In this document: piece after piece, positions 11,367-23,283 of the stretch
How the letters are laid out: each line of letters opens with the position of its first letter
How positions within the stretch are numbered: the first letter of the stretch is position 1
Origin: Bathymodiolus brooksi
Taxonomy: Eukaryota; Mollusca; Bivalvia; Mytilida; Modiolidae
Reading direction: 5' to 3'
Length of the DNA: 64,000 nt
Assembly: GCA_963680875.1 (NCBI GenBank)
Contig: OY804582.1
Span: 48,006,646-48,070,645, forward strand
Position numbers and translations under genes: made by a program
Notes under the pieces: model-generated
What the model saw: only the letters and a program-made list of their open reading frames with translations
Database searches by the model: none
Told to the model about the DNA's origin: nothing

Positions 11367-13710
11367 TAGCCCTTTTCACAAAAATAAGTATAGTCCTAAC
11401 TTTTTCACTTAAAATTATCGCACGACAATTCCTAAGTCCTTTTCACAAAGATTATCTTACGACCAATTTTAATCTTACGACTAAAATTACGCTTACGATA
11501 AAAAAAATCTTTCCTTAGGTGTACTCGATGCAACATTATGTGATAAATTTTGACGTGACTTGCGACAGGTCAATGGTTTTCACAGGGTCCTCCAGTTTTC
11601 TCCACAAATAAAACTGACCGATATATTGTTGAAAGGGGCGTTAAACACCATAAACCATCTTCCTTGGCAGCCTAGTTTCATTTTCATCGCAGAATGTCTT
11701 TGTATTGCTTTCAGTATTATCTGAACTACGATTTCTATGAAAACCTTGTTAGAAAGACCAAAGAGGTAACTTTATCACAGACAGTCTCAGAGAATATACA
11801 CAAACTAAGTTATTAAATCAGACTAACGAATAACATTTAAAAAAATCTAGAAATGCGAAAGTCTACATGTTTCTGACGCTCAAACAAACATTTTTTATGA
11901 AACATCCCCGGCACTAATTCATTAGCTGTTTTTATGCTATGATGTGTTTGTAGGTTTTATTGAATTTTATTCTTATATATGAATCGGTCACCAATAACTG
12001 CACAAAATATGGACAGGTATGATTTTCGTATAGAGGAAAATTTTTAATGCATGTAGATTAAAATGATATATGATAATTATCATTACTTGAAGTTATTTGT
12101 CATCATCCACGCGTGGTCACTTTTGGTAGAAGCATTTTTTAAGGGAGTGCATTTGTAGTTTGAAAGAAACCTATTAATATATATTATCCATGCTGGATAA
12201 ATCATTTCATCGTTGTGTTTCAGCAGATTATTTACATTCACATCGTATTTCTTTTACGTCCGTTTTTCAAACCTATTCCCTCCCCTCAAAAAATATGTAA
12301 GCGCTGATTCTCTACTATTAAAGGAATAATTACTTGCCAATTAAATGTAAGTTTTTTGTATTAATCTTAATATTAGCACCTGGTAGTTTATAGGATGATC
12401 TACATATTAGCAGATAGGCAGTGGCTCTGTTTACAACTGAAAGTTTTGCATGATTAAGCATCCAAATCATTTTCTTAATTCTATTAGAAAGTGCTAAGAA
12501 TACCTTAAAATAGTTCTGACAATGAATTTTGTTTATGTAACATTCCATCTTTATTCAAATTCAAGTCATGGGTACCGCATCTTTCTGGATCCAATAATAA
12601 TAATAATGTTGTCGAATCATTAAAGATTTTTACTAAAAGTTTACAGGAAGAAGGAATATATGCTTAGTATATTTTTGTATTAAACATTATTAATGAGCTT
12701 GATATTAGTGGTGATTTCGTAAATACATATATAACCAATTTGACAAATTTAAAGTAAAGTACACGATATTCTATGATTTAACAATATGTGTCCATGTAGG
12801 AAGATAGAAACGTACATGTATGAAAGTAACATTAAAGGAAAGCTTTAATATGTTACTGATAACATTTATCTCGATGTTTCTCAGATAACCCAAGTTAGAT
12901 GTGTTTATCATCGATTAATCATGAAGACTAAAAAAAATATCCCTGTTATATATTAATATAGCAGAAGAATGTACACATGTATTACCAAGAGTGTCGATGA
13001 TCATCGAAGTTGCCAGAAATTAATAAATTGTATTACAAATACAAAAGCAATAACGAGACGATATTATTGCATCCAGAAATTCCCAGTCCTATATCGGCTT
13101 TTCATACAACATCTTTGTATTAACAACAAAAGCATAGGAAAAGAAAATTCCATCCCATGTTGTCAAGTAGTCTTTTCGATTGTCGACCGTTCCCAATTTT
13201 GAAATCTAAAATAAAAAGAATTATCCTCACTTTTTTGTCAGATGATATGTAAACAATACACTTTGTTGCATTGAAAATGTAAATGTACGGAATATATCGT
13301 TATAGACTCTGTTATTAGGCACGCTAAAGAGGAGTTAACAACAATATTATGTGTAGCGTCTGTTTGTATTAAACCAGATTTATTTCAATGAACATTTATC
13401 AATATGTGTAATAAGGTTTGTCATACGGTAGGAGAAAATGCGCTAACGGTGAATGGTTCTCTTATTTTTAAACCGAAGCCCCAATCCATCGTCCATCTTT
13501 TTTGTTCTTTGTTTTAACTTACGATAAAAGATAAGACAAATATTTCTCTTACGTTCAACATTTTACACTTACGACAGGATAGTTTTACACGTAAAGTTAG
13601 GACAAATTTTACACTTAAGATTATCGTAAGTATGTTTGTGAAACTATTTATGATCTTAGTTTTACACTTAGGACAATGTTTCATCGTAAGAATTTTTGTG
13701 AAAAGGGCTA
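11367..13710. mobile_element. Non-autonomous TIR DNA transposon, 2,344 bp, 3-bp target duplication
   Basis: The first 19 bases (TAGCCCTTTTCACAAAAAT, 11367-11385) are the exact reverse complement of the last 19 (13692-13710). CTG flanks both sides (11364-11366 and 13711-13713). Sister R copies at about 32636 and 39146 read AACATCTGA without the element, so the empty site confirms a 3-bp duplication. Next to both ends are subterminal CTTACGA/TCGTAAG motifs in multiple copies, in opposite orientations at the two ends. Inside are a SINE fragment (11516-11655) and no transposase-like ORF. Superfamily unknown: a 3-bp duplication is compatible with PIF/Harbinger, CMC or Academ, but the terminal bases match none decisively. 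Confidence 0.85.
11516..11655 (+). repeat. SINE fragment inside the TIR element
   Basis: Matches the body of the 3083-3277 SINE: GATGCAACATTATGTGATAAA, GGGTCCTCCAGTTTTC, AAACTGACCGATATATTG and TTGAAAGGGGCGTTAAACACC. The tRNA head is missing. Confidence 0.7.
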
Positions 13711-14530
13711 CTGACTGATTGTGTCTTCATGTTCTGATCCTTCTACGTGGACATCCTGTTGTTCTTTTAGATGTTCACCTTCAAAACACTTAAGCTCATC
13801 AAACAGGAATAAAACTTATATACTACTAATATGTCTGACTGTTAGCGCATCATTGTCACCTTCATCGCAGATAGAACAAAGAGTGTTACACTCGAATGTA
13901 CTGTTTGAACGCTAGTCCCATGCGTCTCTGATGTATTTCAATTACAATATACCGCTTCTGACCTATATCAAAGACACACCAAAGACAGCAACGTCATCCG
14001 GGACAAGATTGTCTACGAGTGATAGCCTGCTATTTCGATCCAGCATAACCAGGCTGACAACAGCCTGTCTCACAGAGATCTAGAACCACTAGAAGATTAA
14101 GAAAACAAATATCAAATGAGCTATTTTATTTTAGAAAGATTGTTGTATTACTCGACACAAACGATTGTTTCCCTCGTAAACACCGCCATTCAATATACAT
14201 ATGGTCCTTACATGGATGAAGAAGCAAAGATGGGATTATTTTCTTCAGGTTTTAATTCCTTATTCCATTTTAAAGGGTCAATATCAGTTATTTCTGACAA
14301 TAACATTTGACACTTAAAATTAACCATTTGATTTTAATTGGCTATAATGTCTATGCCCTCTGTTTTCGTGGCTTCCAAAGACTTTTATATTTTTTGGCTT
14401 TTTTACTTTGGGCGTACTTTATGAAGGTTATTTCAGAAACGTGTCACGCCCACTGAATTAGATATCTGCGTATTTATGTTAAACCTACTACATTATTGGA
14501 TGTCGTAGCCATAATTTCTTTATATCAATG
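13711..14530 (+). repeat. Copy of composite repeat R (right half, segment H)
   Basis: Matches 32640-33460 and 39130-39860 by eye. Landmarks are GTGGACATCCTGTTGTTCTTT, GATAGCCTGCTATTTCGATCC, GAGCTATTTTATTTTAGAAA and TTGAAACGTGTCGCGC-like CAGAAACGTGTCACGCCCAC. No intact ORF shared by all three copies. Confidence 0.7.
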
Positions 14531-15060
14531 AACAAATTCCACATAAAGTGTTCGGTACATCTTTACATGTAGTTGGTGGTAGTAGACCTCTTGTCTTATT
14601 TACGTTAGTTGTGGTTATTTTGCGGATAGTGGTGCCCAACACACATTGTGTTTTGTTGTTGTTTTGTTTGTCTTCATCTTGTGTATTCTATGCTGCCAGT
14701 TTCTCTTGATTGTCCATTCGGTATTTTGTAACGTTTATGTACACGTACTTATGCACAAAGTCAAGTAAAGGAACAGCTTTTTTATTAATTTTTTGCATAG
14801 TTTGTTATTTTGCTTCATAAACAATCACGTGTATGTCACTTTCCTATTAATACCGTGAATTTGAAATATGTCAATTTACGTCCTTGCATATTTAAAGTCG
14901 GACGCAAACTTCTTATGTACAGAAGGTATGTGTATGCTGTATTTATTTTTCTTTTATTTCATTTATGAATTGAATGCATTTTTTGTAGTTTTATTATCGT
15001 GTAAAAGCGTGGACTGAAGCACATTTTGTATGAAGCTACAAAAAATGCATTGAATTCTGA
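14531..15060. repeat. Repeat tail plus an inverted repeat at 14967-15057
   Basis: 14575-14720 matches tail segments at 34950-35045, 36540-36655 and 40275-40430 (landmark ATAGTGGTG-CCAACACA-ATTGTGTT). At 14967-14988 and 15036-15057 there are 22-base inverted arms (one mismatch) around a 47-base loop. Confidence 0.6.
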
Positions 15061-15172
15061 TAATTGGCCATGAACGAGTCCTCTCCATTGTGATCTGTCT
15101 TGCACTTGTCTGGTTGCCTCTGCCCATGTGTTGAATCCTAGCTGTTTCCTTTCTTTTTCTACCGATCTCTAA
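15060..15172 (-). pseudogene. Possible C-terminal tail of a non-LTR reverse transcriptase
   Basis: Minus-strand translation reads GFNTWAEATRQVQDRSQWRG followed by LVHGQL. The pattern TW-EA-RQ-DR-WR-LV is familiar as the extreme C-terminus of many non-LTR retrotransposon ORFs. It abuts the Ty3 RT fragment directly, so the two are fused by rearrangement. Only about 35 codons are left. Could be coincidental. Confidence 0.35.
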
Positions 15173-15540
15173 ACATATCTAAACAGGAGACGAAGGTAGT
15201 TCCGCGTAGCTGGTCAATACATGATTCAATGCGAGGCAACGGAAACGCATCTTTATGGGTTACAGAGTTAAGTTTTCTATAATCCATACAATAGCGAATT
15301 TTTCCGTCCTTCTTCATGCAGATTACAGGAGCCGCAGCCCATTCCGATGAGGAAGGTTGAATTATTTTCTTTCCCAATAAGTCCATCACATACAGTTTTT
15401 CTTCTTCCTCAAACCCAAAACGGTGTCCTTCTTAGTCTTTCCTTTATTGGTGTAGCATTACCTGTATCCATACGGTATGTCTGTGAAGTGGTCAATATCC
15501 ATGTCATCAACTGAAAAGGTACCTTGAAACTTTATTAATC
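15159..15540 (-). pseudogene. Ty3/Gypsy RT N-terminal fragment
   Basis: The open stretch at 15159-15389 encodes the first part of a Ty3/Gypsy RT: SSSEWAAAPVICMKKDGKIR, YCMDYRKLNSVTHKDAFPLP, and then GTTFVSCLDM. These correspond to RT blocks 1-3. It stops immediately after CLDM, before the GYWQ and YxDD boxes, where sequence of a different origin begins. Catalytic aspartates beyond the first are thus lost. A frameshift or stop separates it from the upstream linker region at 15539-16015. It belongs with the gag and protease fragments to its right, all on the minus strand. Confidence 0.85.
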
Positions 15541-16330
15541 ACTTTGTCAGTTGAATTGCTTGTTCTTTTGACAAATGCATTTTAGATCTTTCCAGTAAAT
15601 CGGTCAAGTGTGATGGTACATCACATGGTTCCTCGGTTTCAGTCTGGTTTAACTGTCTTATTTGCACTTCATTTCTATCTGCTGTAGTCTTCTCTATGTC
15701 ATGACATTCTGTGTTGATTGTTTCTTCAACTTCAATTCCTACTCCAAGATCACTACCTTTCCTCAGTGATATGAACTCGTTTGTGGCATTATTGAAGACT
15801 ACTGGTATTTCATCCTTATTAGGTACAACCACGTAAGGCATTGTTATTCCTTTCAAGTCTGGGAATGGTTGAAAACAAACATCAGTGTCAAAGTCATTTT
15901 CAAGTTTCACTGTACATTGAATTGTGGACATCGGAGGGACAGTGATTCGCTTATTTAATTGTATTCGAGACACTTTGATGTCCTTTTCTCCAGCTTTAGC
16001 AAACTTTGCGACCAACTTCTGATTTCCAATGCTAATTGTATATCTATCTAAGTTAATGATCGCATGTTAAAGATGCAACAAATCTAGACCAATAATGACT
16101 GGATCTGTAGTATTAGCCACAATGAGCCTCCATTTTGTTTCTGTGTTCCCAATTTTGAAACGGGCTATGTCCCCTGATACAGTCTTTATGCAAGTAGTGT
16201 TCCTTGCCCCTTTCAGCGGAAAAAACCGTGCGCAGCCAACTGGTAATTTCATGTTCTTGTAACAATCTTCACTTACAACTTCAATTTGAGCCCCAGTATC
16301 GACGATTCCATCAATCTTGCGTCCGTTTAT
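15539..16330 (-). pseudogene. Ty3/Gypsy protease and linker region
   Basis: On the minus strand, 16260-16330 translates to RKIDGIVDTGAQIEVVSE, with the DTG active-site triad of a retropepsin. It continues to the hydrophobic motif PVIIGLDLLHL (16067 onward), typical of the protease C-terminal half. A break near 16066 is followed by an open stretch (15539-16015) with VPPMSTIQCTVKL and acidic sequence. That corresponds to the spacer seen between protease and RT in this kind of element. Order protease-spacer-RT is the ordinary Ty3/Gypsy order, unlike the element at 41.4-48.1 kb. Dead because of frame breaks and RT truncation. Confidence 0.8.
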
Positions 16331-16689
16331 GGAGATAGGCAGAACAAGATTGATTCCATCATTTTCATTGGTTTTGGGATTTCTTTCACTTGGAACATAC
16401 CAGAATCATGATCTTTTTGTTTTGACTTGTCCTTGTTCTCCATTACGTCTGAAGAGGGTTCCTGGTTCCTTGCTAGAGCCAGTGGAACCGGCCCCCAACA
16501 CAGCATAGAATAGCGTTGTGACGGAGAATCAGCCAATTCACAAATATCAGGGAGACCGGCTCTTTGTAACAGGTTATCCTGCCTTGAATGCAGGACATTA
16601 CTAGAATATTTTACATTAGTTGAGTCTTCCAATTTCCTAGTTGTACCAAAGCCCCCTGATTGCTGATAAATCGGCGGATGGGCTACTTC

Positions 16690-18275
16690 CCTGACCCTTG
16701 ATCGCTTAAAGGGTTAGTTCGAGTTGGCGATTTAGATTTTTTATTTGGACATTGATTGCTATAATGTCCCACTTCTTGACATGAGAGACATCTGACCTCC
16801 TACTAGGTGACGGTGTCCTTGACCTGCTTCTTCCGTTATATTGATTCCGTGATACTAGACTCACAATCTTGGATGTGTCTTTTTTCCATATTTGAAACGT
16901 CATTCTCAGTTTTTTTCAAGTCGATCTTCAAACATTTCCTGAGTCGGGTATATAAACGGTTTCTTATTTAATATCCTCACTGTGGGGGTCCCTGAGTCGC
17001 TGTCTGATGATTCGTCACTTTCAAAATTAGCATGTTGTACTTTCCGTATGTGTGGCTTAGCATGCCCAAATAATACTTTCTGATTATATATGGAGCTCTT
17101 GACGTATTATAGCGCTTGATCCATTCTGGATGGATTTTTATCCATAGCAGCTAATCCTGCTTTTTTGTCATTGCAACCTTCCAAGAAAGCATCAACAGCC
17201 ATCAATTCAACAAAATCTTCAGTGGCTTCGTTGTACCCATCGGTAGCCATTTCTTGCACTCTCTCAGTAAGCTCTTCTATTGACTCTTCTACATTTTGCT
17301 TTACATCCTGAAGCTGCTTCCTGATTGAATGTGGAAGATCTGTATCACCAAGCCGTTGGAACATTTTTCTATCATTAGCTTAAAATCCTTTTGTACTGAT
17401 TGAGGACGCGTACTGAAAAACTTCAAAGCTTTCTCTCGCAAGCATAGAAGTAAATTGTCAAGTTTCTGGGCATCTGTCCATTCAAAACGGAAGGCAGTAT
17501 GCGTAAATTGCAGGTGATATGATTACCAATCCCCACTTTCACCATAAGTCGACAACTTTGAGAAATGAGGTTGCGCGACCGACAACTTGTTACTACTGGA
17601 TTTAACACTCTTGGTTGTTTTCTTAATTTGTTCGCTTCTCTGTGTTGTTTCTGAAAGATTATCACCAGACACTTTTTTTTTATGTGTTTCTTCTTCTGAC
17701 ATATGACCTTTTATCTCTTGGCCCATGAATATTTTTGTGTGCAAATTTGTATATCATTTGTGTTGTTTTGACATGTTGAATTTCTTTTTCTAACCGTTTT
17801 ATTCTCTTATTTTGATCTAACAATTGTTTTGCTTGAGCTTTTGCAGTTGCATCTGCCTTTTCAATGTAATTTGATTGCGCATCTACCTTTTGCATCAATT
17901 GTTCCCGTTCCGTTTTCAATTCATACATTTTTTCATCTAATTTACTAATTTGTCCCTGATAGTGTTCGTTCTGTCTATGCAGCTCCTCTTCCCTTTATAG
18001 TTGGTATTTTGACTCTTGAGTCATTAAAGCCTCTGTCAATCTAGACATACTCTCTTCTCCTTCACGAAGCTTATCAGCCAACAACTCATTTTGACTAGTA
18101 ATTGCTGTCAATTCACTTTGTATAGTGTCTATATTATTTTACCTTTCTAAGCTCCATGGTATTGGTCGCATCAGCTTGCTTATTAATCAGTACCTCTGTT
18201 TTGTTCTCCTCTATCTGTGATGGTCATAAGCTCATCCTTTGTGGCAGTATTTATATTAATTGGTTTCTTTGACAT
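16690..18275 (-). pseudogene. Ty3/Gypsy Gag with HhH-like N-terminus, coiled coil and zinc knuckle
   Basis: Reading begins at an ATG at 18275 with MSKKPININTATKDELMTIT, which resembles a ComEA-type helix-hairpin-helix segment. A frameshift occurs about 20 residues in. It is followed by a long charged coiled coil (about 17690-18120; for example KRIKRLEKEIQHVKTTQM). Then comes a capsid-like region (17107-17600) with FRFEWTDAQKLDNLL, CLREKALKFF, SIRKQLQDVKQNVEESIEEL and AVDAFLEGC-DKKA. A CCHC zinc knuckle follows at about 16748-16790 (C-LS-C-QEVG-H-YSNQ-C). In-frame stops (for example at 17520-17525) and frameshifts break it. Capsid and knuckle make the Gag call solid; the HhH call rests on a short motif. 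The start was chosen because it precedes the HhH motif directly. Confidence 0.8.
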
Positions 18276-19975
18276 ATTTCCAAATTCAAATTTTCAACTT
18301 TGAAATATTTATTGAGTTATATATTATTTTAATTTTAGACTCATTTTAACTTAAACTAATAAACTAAGTGTTTGGCAAGAGCTAACCTGCAGAACAATTT
18401 TCGTAACTTTAATTCCGAATAATCGTCAAGCAATGGAGACCTGCAAAGCAATTCCCCAAATTTAATTCAAAATTGCTAAGCAAGGGTAACCTGCAAAACA
18501 ATTTTACTAACTTGATTAAATAAAATGTCGAGCAAGGGTAACCTGCACGACTTACATTCCCTAAATTTAATTGTTTGCTGTTACTAAACTTTATTCATAA
18601 CTTGATTAAATCAAATGTCGCATACAGGTAACCTGCACGACTGTCATTCACTGAATTTAATTGTTTGTTATTCAGATTAATATAATATGCCATCAATTTA
18701 CAAGACTGACAACAAATTATTCATTTTTTCTCTTTTTTTTTGCTTGAAACTCTGAACTGTTTTCCTTCTGAAAATCAAAGTTAAAGTTTTGCTTAATTTT
18801 AAGACAAAATGTAGCAACTTGAACAACATTTCAATCTAAAGACTTGGCCAGTCCTCAAGGCAACCAATTGTAATGACGAAATAAAAATCAAACTTTAGTA
18901 GTTCACAGCAAAGATTATTACAAATCAAAAATAATCATTACTTGTATCACAATGGCTGTCATTTGTGATTGTGAACTGAAGCACGAATAATCAATTCACA
19001 AAATTATAGAGTGTTTTTAGTAAAGTATATTGAAATCAATCATCAATACTTCACTCCCTATGTGTCTCCATAGCAATTGAGCTCTCGGCTTACGATTTCA
19101 AATTTGTTCTTTGAAATAGTTTAAATTGAACTGTTATTATTCAAATAAATTTTCTTTTTATCCAACTTAGTCAACAGTCAGAACTTGTATATATGTATTT
19201 CTAAACCGTTTTATAGCAAAAACGCGCGTACACACAATTTCAGTTTGATCAGGTTTAACTGATGCAAAACTTTGCTTCAAACTTGTAAGGGACAGACAAT
19301 TGACAAAGTGTGTATTTATGTTGTGTCTGCTGATTTTTTTCCAAAGAGCTTAGTCCAGGGCAACCGTTCTGAACTCTTATAACTGCCTCCTCACCTTATT
19401 ATTAACCACCCGAGGTGAAAAGTATCAATTAGACACGAATAAATAAACGCCAATCAAAAATATGCATGGATGACAAATGTCCTGTCAACTATAGTACACA
19501 ATAAATTTACTACCCCCTTTTTCTTCTCTAGTTTAGAAAAATACTTTTCACCAAGGTTTATAAACATGAACAAATATGGGGTGAGCCTTTTTATTTTGTG
19601 CGGAAATTGTGTGTAAATACCAACACAAAGCACAACAACAGCTTGAACCTTGTATCAGTTCACCGTATTCTTTGCACAGTGAACACTATTCAGCAAACTC
19701 CATGCCCTGTTTTTTGTTGTTTTTTTTTTAATTTTTCCTCAGTCTAATTTCTTTATTAACCGTGAGTAAAACAAATAAACATCAGCCAGCAATAGGACTA
19801 CAACTATAAATAAGGCCCACGGAAAGAATAATTCACGTCACCGATATTGTATCCGATGAAATGAAAATTTGACAAATCTCCCGCACCATCTGCACGAGGA
19901 TTCGAAGCCCGCGATAATTTGAAAAAAATAAATTGGTGTCTTTAGGCTTTTTCACATCTCACACCAATATTGTAG
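18276..19975. other. Upstream region of the broken Ty3 element: short repeats and possible solo LTR
   Basis: 18375-18665 holds about five imperfect repeats around GTAACCTGCA (near 18381, 18436, 18484, 18537, 18625). At 18869 TGTAATGACG could be the edge of an LTR, preceded by a potential primer-site-like GGCAACCA at 18859-18866. I could not match it to a tRNA or find the partner LTR, because the element is truncated at 15.17 kb. The rest is AT-rich, without ORFs. Confidence 0.3.
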
Positions 19976-20049
19976 AGTTGACGGCATGCGAAATGAATTA
20001 TAAGAGCTTATCCATTGTTATTATTAATTCATATATTAACGATAATTAC

Positions 20050-20560
20050 GAAAGTCCAATGAACCAACCGATTAACAATAATGGTACTATGCTTTCTCAA
20101 GGAGTAAATCTCACTTAGCTGAGAACACATGTTAGCTTCGCTAAAGCAAACTATTGCATGACGTGATTTAAATAATCTTTACCAGGCAGCGTTGAATATT
20201 AGAGAAAAATGTAAATCTTTGAGAGTAAAAAAAATAAACAGCTTAAAACAGGATAACCAAAACCACATAATAGTATCCATGTCTGAGGAAGATGAACCTT
20301 AGATTTAGCAATATATACAATACCTACTAACTGTATATTACATCATGTCAATAATAGTCATAAACAGGTAACATTCGTAATATATAATTTAACTTTAAGT
20401 TGTTCGCACCACGATGGTGTTGATTGGAAATAGAAATTAATGAGATATCATCGTAATCACTAAGATTAATCTTCTTCAGACATTGATATACACTTCAGCT
20501 TATATATAGAAGTCACTGAATGGAACCTTAAAATGTGCCTTTTATGGGGAGTTGTCCCCA
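20050..20560. repeat. Dispersed repeat, partner of 4110-4655
   Basis: Same block as 4110-4655, including the GTCTGAGGAAGATGAACCTTA arm (about 20281-20301) and its reverse-complement partner near 20463-20483. Ends near TTATGGGGAGTTGTCCCC. Confidence 0.6.
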
Positions 20561-20589
20561 TATATTATACAAATCAATAAACAGGTTTT

Positions 20590-23283
20590 AAAATTGTATT
20601 ATTATTGAACCAAAGGAAGCTGCCCGTGTATAGCGAATTTGTTTCAGGGCACTCGACCTTATCCTGAGTACTCAGTCTGAAAAAGAAACCCGTTATATCC
20701 AATACGCGGCCGGTGAAGTTGATAAAATACGCGATAGCTACTGCCCAACCATATGTTGATATGGGACATCACATTCCAAATTGACTGTGTGTTATTCCAT
20801 TATCTAGATGAAACATATATGTTTATGACCACTTCTGAAAGCTTTTGAGCATAAATTGAATCATTTGTTCAATAAAATACTTTTTTTTAAGGAAATATTA
20901 TATTCATGTCCATTCTTGATTGCCACTTCGTTTGGTTCCTATGATCGTTTCCTTGATAGCGGGTTGCTGCTAATAGGCACACTACTGAAACAAGGGTCCC
21001 TTGTGGCTAAGTTGACGTCATCACTGTATCTATGTCACACATGATCACAACAATGTTCCGTGTGTCGTTCCGGAGCATTTAAATTCGCCCGTTTAGTTCC
21101 GTGTTGTGATGTCCGCTACGATTTCCACGTAAAATCGATGTTCGTTTCGGATAATGTTTTAATTATGTCATTTTATTTTTTTTCGCATACAGGTGTCCAA
21201 CACGATTTCATGTGGTGCAGGATCTGCTGAACCTTCCGGAGCATACCTGATTTTTAATGGGGTGCATGTTGTTCTATCATTAGTGTTTTGTATAATGTTT
21301 TATGGATCGTTGTTTGGCCTTTTGCTATTTTTCACTTGACGTTTGTGCTGTATGTCCATTGATTTACTGCTTCTGAATACCCCTCTGTTATCTTCAAGCT
21401 GTTCTCACTTAAACATGTGATGTTCTCCATCCAAGAAAATAAACAACGTTTCAACATAAAAATAATATGCTATATTACTATGTAAAGCTTGTGGGAGATT
21501 GATATTACAATTTAAATAAAATTCAGTGGACACGACAAATTTCTAGAATATTCATCATTTTTGCATTGCATTTGAAATAAAGACATGCGAATTTTTTGTT
21601 TAATTTGTGAATGATGTCGATACATTTTGTTTTGTTATTTTCTAAACATTCAGTTTAGCTACATACTGCATTTCTTGGGATTAATGGTGGAACCAAATCG
21701 TCGAACCAGCAGACATATTAAGTCGATATTTAATGCTTCAGTAACTCGATTCATAACGGGACATTAGCTGACTTTAATTTTTAATGTCTAAAAGACGATT
21801 TGGAAGATTTACGGTACCTGTATCACACACAACTGTAAAATGAGCTACAGCAATTACATCATAGCATATGGTACCAGGTATATTTCTTTGCGGACCAGTA
21901 GAAAATATGCTAGGACCAGTGAATTGTGGTAATAAACTGGCCCTACATCAGTACAAAGTGGAAATTATGCTTAATCCTTGATGAGTTATTATAAGATGTG
22001 CTGCGGTATGTTGTTTCATCACGAAGTACATCATTGCAGTTTATTTCTGTACTCGTTTGACTTTTGTTTGTTTTATGGAGCTCCTGTTGTCCGAGTTTCT
22101 GTTATTTTTATTCGTGTTAGCACTCATGCTGGTTTGTTTTATTTCAGACTTGGACTTTGTGCCTTCAGCTTTGTCAAAATTCTTTACATTTGTTAAATAA
22201 AAACAAAAACAACTACCGGTCGCGTTGGTGTATACAAAGAAATTGCAGGTCTGTAAGTTATAGAATTTTAAATATTTCATCTGATTCCTCGGATACACCA
22301 ACAAGTTCAACTTATTGATAGTACTATATAAGTACCAATTTATGTATAATGATAATATTAAGGTTATCCTATATTTAGAAATGAAAACTCTTGGTGTGTG
22401 TGCTATCACAGGTTTAAGCTATAGAACAAATATATAATGGCGTATGTATTTCGAACTCATTATCAATCATTAGTTTTCTGTGTAGTGTATTATAGGTCAT
22501 GGTTTGTCCGTTTGTCCTTTTATCTTTTAGTCACTGTATTGTCTGTCCCTCTCCCATTTACGGCTCCTGATTTCCTCTTTGGTATCTTAAATTTTTCTTC
22601 TGTACATATTACATATCAATTTGAGGGGAAAGGACAGATATCATGCCTACGTAATTAGTGATAATTGTTGTAGACCTTACAGTTACCGTCACGTAGAAAC
22701 ACAATGAGGACTAGTTAGGTACGAACCTTACGACAAAACCTTTCTTCATTCATCACTCATCAACGGGCTTGCAACAAGAGTAGCGCGAAGGGTGCTACAT
22801 GTGGAGTGGAAACTACTTACCCTTTCGGGTCATATGTGTTCACTCCAGTTTGATGGATGGACTTGTGGTGCTCTTTCTTTGGTTCTCTGTCTCATCTTTT
22901 GGACATTGCATTGTCTTTCATATTACTTCTTTTGTATCGGCAAGCTTTTCCTACACGCATATTCCTTCTCCTAGATGTGGAATTATCCAACCTTTGTAGT
23001 CTCCGGAACTTTGATTTATATATGTTCTATTTTGAATTCATTCTCGAATAAGTAGCTAAGATAACAAAAAACAAAAGTTGTGCTATCACGAAAATCGAAC
23101 CTTGGTACAATGTTATTGTGGAAAGTGTGTTTGACGATTGGTTTTTGAATGCCTGCAAATATATGTTTGTATAAATAGTACATACCTTTGTTAATTGTCC
23201 AATCTTTCCTTTAGTGACGAACGCTATGTAGATAAAATTGACGAGCGAAATCAGTTTCCATATCAAATATGTGTCTGTCATTA
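20590..23283 (+). repeat. Partial copies of composite repeat R
   Basis: 20595-20720 is a degraded version of the palindrome at 25549-25686. 20885-21044 is a Penelope-like relic (SYDRFLDSGLLL then LLKQGSLVAKLTSSL). 22040-22436 matches 8960-9530 and 26060-26620. 22620-22690 matches position 1-60. 22790-23000 is the tail that usually follows the relic. 23100-23283 matches 8270-8450. No intact gene. Confidence 0.6.
20856..21044 (+). pseudogene. Penelope-like RT relic
   Basis: A 62-codon open stretch reads SYDRFLDSGLLL and LLKQGSLVAKLTSSL. These are the thumb-region motifs of the same RT family as at 175-768 (compare KQLLNQLFIVAKMKSSLEK). The catalytic palm is absent. Confidence 0.5.

Noticed and set aside
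18848..18870. Possible primer site and LTR edge for the 15-18 kb Ty3 element
   Set aside because: GGCAACCA could not be matched to a known tRNA 3' end and the partner LTR is missing, so the LTR is not claimed.
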